Part shown: positions 6,359 to 11,671 of the stretch, in pieces
How the letters are laid out: the number at the start of each line of letters is the position of its first letter
How positions within the stretch are numbered: the stretch's first letter is position 1
Origin: an uncultured Eubacteriales bacterium
Lineage (GTDB): Bacteria > Bacillota > Clostridia > Oscillospirales > Acutalibacteraceae
Assembly: GCA_934725345.1 (NCBI GenBank)
Contig: CAKVBG010000029.1
Location: 1 to 11,671 of the forward strand
Reading direction: 5' to 3'
Length of the DNA: 11,671 bases
Notes under the pieces: model-generated
What the model was told of the DNA's origin: nothing
Seen by the model: only the letters and a program-made list of their open reading frames with translations
The model's database searches: none
Program-made: the position numbers and the translations under genes

Positions 6359-6517
6359 ATGGAAAAAGAAATAATAGAATTAATAAAAGACGAAGTAAAT
6401 GATGACTATTCTGACGATTCCCTCTTTAATATATCTTCTTGGGGGGCAGATTTGACATTTCGAGAGTTAATTTCTATGTATGAGGATATTCAAAGAACTT
6501 TACATAGTTTGTGGTAA
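6359..6517 (+). pseudogene. N-terminal fragment of a DUF262 protein
   Basis: A 52-codon frame starting 5 nt after vsr, with AGGAG (6344-6348) 10 nt upstream. Residues 21-43 (LFNISSWGADLTFRELISMYED) resemble the conserved opening of one class of DUF262 proteins, where this block precedes the QRxYVW motif. Here the similarity stops at about residue 43; the remaining IQRTLHSLW and a stop do not continue the family. The end overlaps the next frame by 38 nt. The simplest reading is a gene truncated by recombination that joined it to the AlwI-like segment. A genuine small protein is possible but less likely. Confidence 0.55.
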
Positions 6518-6983
6518 AAGCGAAAGCAAAAATCCGATATTGCGAATTATAGACAAGCCTACAAGATTTGAGTTTTTAACCAGTATTGCGCTTAAACAAC
6601 ATTTTGACGGTTTTGGAGTAAAACCGAATTATCATGTAGATGACGAAGGATTGCCGACCTTTACGGCAGCCGGAGGATTGGCTGATATTGAATGTTTTGA
6701 TACGGATTGTAATCCTTTAGTGGAAGTTACATTAATGACTTCCCGAACACAAGCCACAAATGAAATGCCCGCTATTACAAGACACTTGCAAGAAGCAAAA
6801 GAAAAATATAAAGGCAAACTTATATTTTCTGTTTTAGTTGCACCGTCAATTCATGCAGATACAAAATACATGGCAGGCTATTCAAAATTTCAGTATAAAG
6901 TGGATATAATAACTTTATCTATAGGAGATTTTATTAAAGAAATCACAGCAAAACACAATATTAAGGATTTTATTTTTGTTTAA
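6480..6983 (+). CDS. Isolated AlwI/BspD6I-type nuclease catalytic domain
   Basis: This 167-residue frame matches only the C-terminal catalytic domain of type IIS enzymes of the AlwI group, whose members usually exceed 450 residues. Glu29 (RFEFL), Asp67 (ADIE), Glu80 (LVEVTL), Glu93 (TNEMP) and His100 (ITRH) have spacings of 38, 13, 13 and 7. These equal the spacings I recall for the active-site residues of Nt.BspD6I (E418, D456, E469, E482, H489). VAPSIHADTKYM follows as in the family. No good ribosome binding site precedes the ATG at 6480, and the frame is closed just upstream by TAA at 6468-6470. It may be a relic of a lost enzyme, or a working small subunit like that of heterodimeric BspD6I (about 186 residues). 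Confidence 0.7.
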   Translation: MRIFKELYIVCGKSESKNPILRIIDKPTRFEFLTSIALKQHFDGFGVKPNYHVDDEGLPTFTAAGGLADIECFDTDCNPLVEVTLMTSRTQATNEMPAITRHLQEAKEKYKGKLIFSVLVAPSIHADTKYMAGYSKFQYKVDIITLSIGDFIKEITAKHNIKDFIFV

Positions 6984-6999
6984 TTTGAAAGGAGAAAAT

Positions 7000-8694
7000 A
7001 TGGATAATGTCTTGAGAATTATAAATGTAAACGAATTATCAAATTATTCTTTCTTTGTCCCAGCGTATCAGAGAGGTTATCGCTGGACAAACTTAGAAGT
7101 TAAAGATTTGTTAAATGATATATGTGACTTTAAGCCAAAAGAAATAGATAACAGCGATGAAAAAACATGGTATTGTCTTCAGCCATTAGTCGTAAAAAAA
7201 CGTATTAATGATGAAAAATATGAGTTAATAGATGGTCAACAGAGATTAACCACAATTTACCTTATTTTGCACTACTTAAATCAAGATTATGTAGAGAACC
7301 GGAGAGATAAATTATTTGATTTAGATTATGAAACAAGAAAAGAATCAAAGAGCTTCTTGTTGAACCCAGAAAAAGAATCTAACGAGAATATAGATTATTA
7401 TTATATTTCGCAGGCCTATAAAACGATTACAGATTGGTTTGAAAAAAAACCTAATCATACAAATTTTGACAAAAATGATTTTAGATCAAAAATAAAATTT
7501 AACACGAAATTTATTTGGTATGAAATAATAGAGGATTCAACTATCCCAGTTTTTTCAAGGTTAAACATTGGAAAAATTAGTTTAACTAATGCAGAATTAA
7601 TAAAAGCATTGTTTTTAAATAGTTCGCTCTACAGTAAAGACTTAAGCATTAAGCAACGTCAATTTGAAATTGCGGCCGAATGGGATAATATTGAAACCGA
7701 GTTGCAAAATAATAGGTTTTGGTATTTTATTAGCAATGAAAAAAGACAAACCAATAGAATAGAGTTAATATTTAATTTAATTGCCAACAAAGATGATAAT
7801 GATGTATATTCCACATTTAGATTTTTCTACAATGCTATGAATTCAAAAAATATTGACACAATAAATGAATACTGGAAAAAAGTAAAAGATCGATTTCAGC
7901 GCTTTTCAGAGTGGTTTAAAAAAAGAGATTGGTATCATAAAATTGGATTTATTCTATATCAGCAAATTGATTCTATTAATAATTTATTTAAAGTATCCTG
8001 CGAAAAAACTAAAAGCGAATTTTCATTATATTTAGATGAGTTGATATCAAAATATTATCAAAATACCCATCTATTAGATTTACAATATGGAGATTCAAAA
8101 ACAAGATCAGTTTTATTGTTATATAACATTGCAACTATGCTAAATAATGATCAAGATGACTCTTATTTCCCGTTTGATACTTTCAAAATAGAGAAATGGG
8201 ATATAGAGCATATTGCTTCTCTAAAAGACAATGATTCAATTCCCAAAAAAGAAGACAGAAAGCAATGGCTGGATGATTCTTTGTCATACATAGAAAAAAA
8301 AGATGGTAAGAAATTGTTAAAACAAATTGAAGAAACCGACATCAATAATGACAACCAATTTGAAGATTTATTCAAGAATATCATAGATTATTTTAACAAG
8401 AACATAACAAATGAAACAACTGGACAAATTGATGAGCCAAATGGGATTAGCAATTTAACATTATTAGATTCGTACACAAATAGAAGTTATAAAAATTCTG
8501 TATTCCCGTTAAAGAGAAAACGTATTATAGAACGAGACAAAAGTGGTAAATTTGTTCCATTGTGCACAAAAAACACATTTCTAAAATATTTTAGTGATTA
8601 TCCCCCTAAAATTTCATTTTGGACAAAAGACGATCGTATTAAATATGAGGAAGATTTAGTGTCAGTACTTAAAAAATATATGGAGGTAGAATAA
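7000..8694 (+). CDS. DUF262/DUF1524 (GmrSD-type) nuclease, complete
   Basis: A 564-residue protein of the GmrSD group, which includes type IV enzymes that attack modified phage DNA using nucleotide hydrolysis. The N-terminal DUF262 (ParB-like, nucleotide-binding) domain has PAYQRGYRW (21-29), YELIDGQQRLTT (74-85) and FSRLNIGKISLTNAELIKA (185-203). The C-terminal DUF1524 HNH nuclease has WDIEHIAS with His404, and GISNLTLLDSYTNRSYKNSVFP from about 482. Both halves look intact. ATG at 7000 is chosen because GGAG (6991-6994) lies 5 nt upstream; an in-frame upstream ATG at 6976 lies within the end of the preceding frame. The next DUF262 gene starts 1 nt after its stop, so the two are co-transcribed. 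The DNA is more A/T-rich than the R-M genes. Target specificity is unknown. Confidence 0.9.
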   Translation: MDNVLRIINVNELSNYSFFVPAYQRGYRWTNLEVKDLLNDICDFKPKEIDNSDEKTWYCLQPLVVKKRINDEKYELIDGQQRLTTIYLILHYLNQDYVENRRDKLFDLDYETRKESKSFLLNPEKESNENIDYYYISQAYKTITDWFEKKPNHTNFDKNDFRSKIKFNTKFIWYEIIEDSTIPVFSRLNIGKISLTNAELIKALFLNSSLYSKDLSIKQRQFEIAAEWDNIETELQNNRFWYFISNEKRQTNRIELIFNLIANKDDNDVYSTFRFFYNAMNSKNIDTINEYWKKVKDRFQRFSEWFKKRDWYHKIGFILYQQIDSINNLFKVSCEKTKSEFSLYLDELISKYYQNTHLLDLQYGDSKTRSVLLLYNIATMLNNDQDDSYFPFDTFKIEKWDIEHIASLKDNDSIPKKEDRKQWLDDSLSYIEKKDGKKLLKQIEETDINNDNQFEDLFKNIIDYFNKNITNETTGQIDEPNGISNLTLLDSYTNRSYKNSVFPLKRKRIIERDKSGKFVPLCTKNTFLKYFSDYPPKISFWTKDDRIKYEEDLVSVLKKYMEVE

Positions 8695-8695
8695 T

Positions 8696-10694
8696 ATGGA
8701 AAATGAACTTAAAGCCGATAAATATTCATTTTGGGAACTGATACAAAAATATTCAATCGAAATACCGATTATACAACGCGATTATGCTCAAGGAAGAGAA
8801 GAACATTCATCAATAAGCAATAACTTTTTGACAGCAATATATGAGGCATTAACAAATAATGAAGAACTTAATTTGGATTTTATTTATGGCAACGTTAACA
8901 CTAATAGTAGATTTCAACCATTAGATGGACAACAGCGACTCACCACTCTTTTTTTGCTACATTGGTACGCCTTTAAAAAAGAATGTATTAATGATAATAA
9001 CTATAAAAAAATCTTGACAAATTTTATCTATGAAATAAGAATATCGTCTCGTGAGTTTTGCAATTCTTTAATAAATGAAAATTATAGGTTGGATTTTAGT
9101 AAAAATGTTAGTTCTCAAATAGTTGATTCTAATTGGTTCTTTTTATCATGGAAACAAGATAGCACAATACGAGCCATGTTAAGAATGATCGATGATATTA
9201 ACGAAAAATTTGCTAATGTTGACAACTTATGGAAGCTTCTTACAAAAAATAAAATAATAACATTTTATCACCTGATTTTAAAGGATTTTGGCCTTTCAGA
9301 TGATTTATATATAAAGATGAATGCTAGAGGCAGATTACTTTCTCCCTTTGAAAATCTAAAAGCAGAAATACAAGAAAAATCATTAAAAAACTCATGGGAG
9401 CATGGTATAAATGAAAATGAAAGATTTCCAGTAAAAATTGATACTATTTGGACAGATTTTTTATGGAAAGACTATCAATTTGAACATAATATTGATATTT
9501 CTCACATGCGTTTCATAACAACAATCATAATGATCAATATAGCTTTGGGCAATGTCCAATTAAAGCCGAGCGAAAGAAACGAATTAATTCAGAGATTAGA
9601 GGTTGACAATTTTTATCGCGAGTTAATTAAATATATTGACAAAGAAGTATTTAATTCTATAAAGGATTATTATGATGTTTTTTCAAAATTAAATATTAGT
9701 GATTATTCTTTAAATTTGGAAATGTGGCGACATCAACCACGCAAAAATCTTTTATTTGAAATTATGGTTGCAGGTTCTAATCCAGCTGTAGATAGTTCTT
9801 CATATACTCAAAAAGGTTCTGTTTTATGCTGTATATTTATATGCAATAAATAATAAAGAAACTTTTAACAAAGAGTTGTTTTTGGATTGGATAAGAGTTG
9901 TAAGAAATATTGTTTCAAGAGGCGACATTGATCAAAACGGGAAAAGGCCGGATATTGTTAGAAGTCCAGAAACTTTTATTGGGGTTATCAGGTTAATTCA
10001 AGAATTATCAAATGGATGCTCTAATATTTATGAATACCTAAAATGCAATAATGTAAAATCAACTTTTGCAAGAGCACAGATCCAAGAAGAAAAAATAAAA
10101 TCTGAAATTATAAATAAATATCCTCAACATAAAAATTTGATTTTCCAAATTGAAGATAATGAATTGTTAAGGGGGCAGATTTCTTTTATTTTAAAAACTT
10201 CTGGGTTTGATGGCGAAAACATAGATACAATTGACTATGAGTTATTAGACAAGTTGTCAAGAGTGCTCTCTGTTTACTTTGCCTCGGAAAACGACTTAAA
10301 TGATAATTTGAGACGTGCCATGTTGACAATTGAGGTTAATGGTAAGTATGAATTTTATAAATACTGGTGGTCTTATTGGGTAGTTGGTAACGCAACTAAA
10401 AGGAAACTTTTTATCCAATTTAGGGAAATAGAATATTTTATGAATTGTGAAATGAATGAGTATTTTAGTAACCTTTTGTTAAAACTCACAAAAAACAAAT
10501 TAATAGAAATTATTAATAACTTTATTCCTCCTAAGAATATGGAGAATTGGCAAATTAGATTAATTAAAGAGCCTGATTTATTGGAAAAACACTGTAAATC
10601 GAAATATATTGCTATCCCAGATGACAATTCTTTTTGTTATCTTTTAAAAAGCCAAAGACCAAGAGATTTAGATGGTGGAATTAAAATAGAATAG
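8696..10694 (+). pseudogene. Second DUF262 protein, interrupted by a one-base frameshift
   Basis: Two frames together encode one protein of about 665 residues. The first (8696-9853) begins with a DUF262 domain: IPIIQRDYAQGR (24-35), FQPLDGQQRLTTLFLLHWY (73-91) and IKMNARGRLLSPFENLKAE. Its last 16 or so residues after SSSYTQK look foreign. In the other frame, VLFYAVYLYAINNKETFNKE continues smoothly into ELFLDWIRVVRN and on to 10694. Skipping one base at the A5 run (9810-9814) or the GG after it restores a continuous protein. The C-terminal half has FARAQIQEE and LLRGQISFIL blocks seen in long DUF262 proteins, but I see no HNH motif. GGAGG (8682-8686) lies 9 nt before ATG. The break may be real, phase-variable or a sequencing error; otherwise the frame is intact, so any decay is recent. 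Confidence 0.85.
9810..9815 (+). other. Frameshift point in the second DUF262 gene
   Basis: The run AAAAAG sits where the reading frame must change. With four A instead of five, CAA AAG GTT CTG TTT TAT reads Gln-Lys-Val-Leu-Phe-Tyr and joins both halves without loss. A single inserted A is therefore the most economical explanation. Confidence 0.75.
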
Positions 10695-10755
10695 CGCTTA
10701 ATCAAGTGGGAAAAACATAAAAAACAAACAAGTGTGAACTTAAGGGGATGTATTA

Positions 10756-11671
10756 ATGAAAGCAGTAATATATGCGCGGTTTAGTTCGGATAAGCAGAAC
10801 GAAGCAAGTATCGAAGGTCAGCTTCGCGAGTGTATGCAGTATGCCGAATATAACGATATGCAAGTCATCGGCAATTACATAGATCGCGCATTTTCTGCTA
10901 AAACAGATCACCGCCCCGAATTTCAGCACATGATTAAGGACAGTTATAAAAATCTGTTCGATATCGTTCTCGTGTGGAAATTAGATAGGTTTTCGCGCGA
11001 CCGCTACGATTCCGCTCATTATAAGCGAATATTAAAAAAGAATGGCGTGCGCGTCATCTCGGCGACGGAAGCTATATCCGAAAGCCCAGAAGGAATATTG
11101 CTTGAATCGCTGCTTGAGGGCTGTGCCGAATACTACTCTGCCGAACTTGCCGTAAAAGTCAGACGCGGTATGACCGAAAACGCTTTAAAAGCCAAAGCAA
11201 ACGGCGTCCGCGCTCCGTTCGGTTATTATATCGACGGCGACGACAAATATCAAATAGACGAATCTCTCGCGCCGGTTGTAAAAGAAATTTATTCGCTTTA
11301 CCTTGAAGGAAAACGCGTAAAAGATATTGCGATGTTGATGAACGCCCGCGGAATAAAAAATCGCGGCTACGATATGAATTACAATTCGGTATTTCGTATC
11401 CTTACAAACCGAAAATATATCGGCGAATATAAATTCGGCGATATTTTTCTCCCCGACGCTATTCCTGCGATTATAGATAAAGATACATTTGACGACGTGC
11501 AGCAACGGCTTAAAAACAATAAAAAAGCCCCTGCAATGCACAGAAGCAAAGACGATTATCTGCTGACTACTCGGTTATTTTGCGGTAAATGCGGCGCAAT
11601 GATGGTCGGCGAAATCGGTACAAGTCACACGCAGTCGAAATACCGTTATTACAAGTGCAATCAGGCAAAAA
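10756..11671 (+). CDS. Large serine recombinase, 5' part (runs off the window)
   Basis: Catalyses integration and excision of the element by a phosphoserine mechanism. The first 305 codons are present and no stop is reached. The N-terminal resolvase domain (about 1-140) has YARFSSDKQ with the likely nucleophile Ser10, KLDRFSRDRYDS, and the EGILLESLLEGCAEYYSAE segment ending in KVRRGM. A Recombinase domain follows (APFGYYIDGD, NSVFRILTNRKYIGEYKFGD). A zinc ribbon begins with Cys276-x-x-Cys279 and Cys301. This order is that of the TnpX/large serine integrase group. The start ATG is preceded by AAGGGG (10742-10747). Base use (more C and G, many CGC and GAC codons) resembles the relaxase and differs from the A/T-rich cargo before it. 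Confidence 0.95.
   Translation, partial: MKAVIYARFSSDKQNEASIEGQLRECMQYAEYNDMQVIGNYIDRAFSAKTDHRPEFQHMIKDSYKNLFDIVLVWKLDRFSRDRYDSAHYKRILKKNGVRVISATEAISESPEGILLESLLEGCAEYYSAELAVKVRRGMTENALKAKANGVRAPFGYYIDGDDKYQIDESLAPVVKEIYSLYLEGKRVKDIAMLMNARGIKNRGYDMNYNSVFRILTNRKYIGEYKFGDIFLPDAIPAIIDKDTFDDVQQRLKNNKKAPAMHRSKDDYLLTTRLFCGKCGAMMVGEIGTSHTQSKYRYYKCNQAK

Noticed and set aside
9806..9820. Programmed ribosomal frameshift at the A5 run
   Set aside because: Joining the halves needs a +1 (or -2) shift, not the -1 shift that an A-AAA-AAG heptamer would give, and no stimulator hairpin or internal Shine-Dalgarno is evident; an indel is simpler.
9876..10694. Separate gene beginning at TTG 9876
   Set aside because: The frame is open and coherent upstream of the TTG back to the A5 run, and the protein continues the DUF262 gene, so it is the second half of one broken gene.
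1..11671. CRISPR array, tRNA or rRNA genes
   Set aside because: No regularly spaced direct repeats, cloverleaf or conserved rRNA segments were seen on either strand.

Overview
The window looks like the inside of an integrative and mobilizable element (or a related Bacillota genomic island) carrying anti-phage cargo. Low G+C, AGGAGG-type ribosome binding sites, a Gram-positive type LexA box, a MobV relaxase and a large serine recombinase point to a Clostridia-like Bacillota host; the genus cannot be read from the sequence.

Left part (1-2030): a leftward MobV/Pre relaxase gene, probably beginning at an ATT codon. About 45 bp upstream of it lies a recognisable MobV-type oriT (GGTATAGTGAGTTATACC on the minus strand). 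Further upstream, also leftward, a perfect -35/-10 promoter (TTGACA-17-TATAAT) drives about 300 nt of dense hairpins ending in a strong intrinsic terminator. I read this as an unrecognised structured non-coding RNA. A LexA-type box lies just upstream of its -35.

Middle (2030-6353): a rightward, tightly packed restriction-modification operon. It holds a small Xre/HTH regulator, two related 5-methylcytosine methyltransferases in tandem, a 518-residue PD-(D/E)xK protein that is the likely restriction enzyme, and a Vsr mismatch endonuclease. Two methyltransferases plus one nuclease suggest an asymmetric (type IIS-like) recognition site with one methyltransferase per strand.

Scar (6359-6983): a 52-codon fragment resembling the N terminus of a DUF262 protein runs out of frame into an isolated AlwI/BspD6I-family catalytic domain that keeps all its expected active-site residues. 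It is either wreckage of lost defence genes or a stand-alone small nuclease subunit.

Right part (7000-10694): visibly more A/T-rich DNA with two DUF262 (GmrSD-type) genes in tandem. The first is complete with a C-terminal HNH (DUF1524) domain. The second has a DUF262 N terminus and a different C-terminal half, and is broken by a one-base frameshift in an A5 run.

Right edge (10756-end): the start of a large serine recombinase gene whose base use resembles the relaxase rather than the cargo. The defence genes therefore sit as cargo between the mobility genes of one element.
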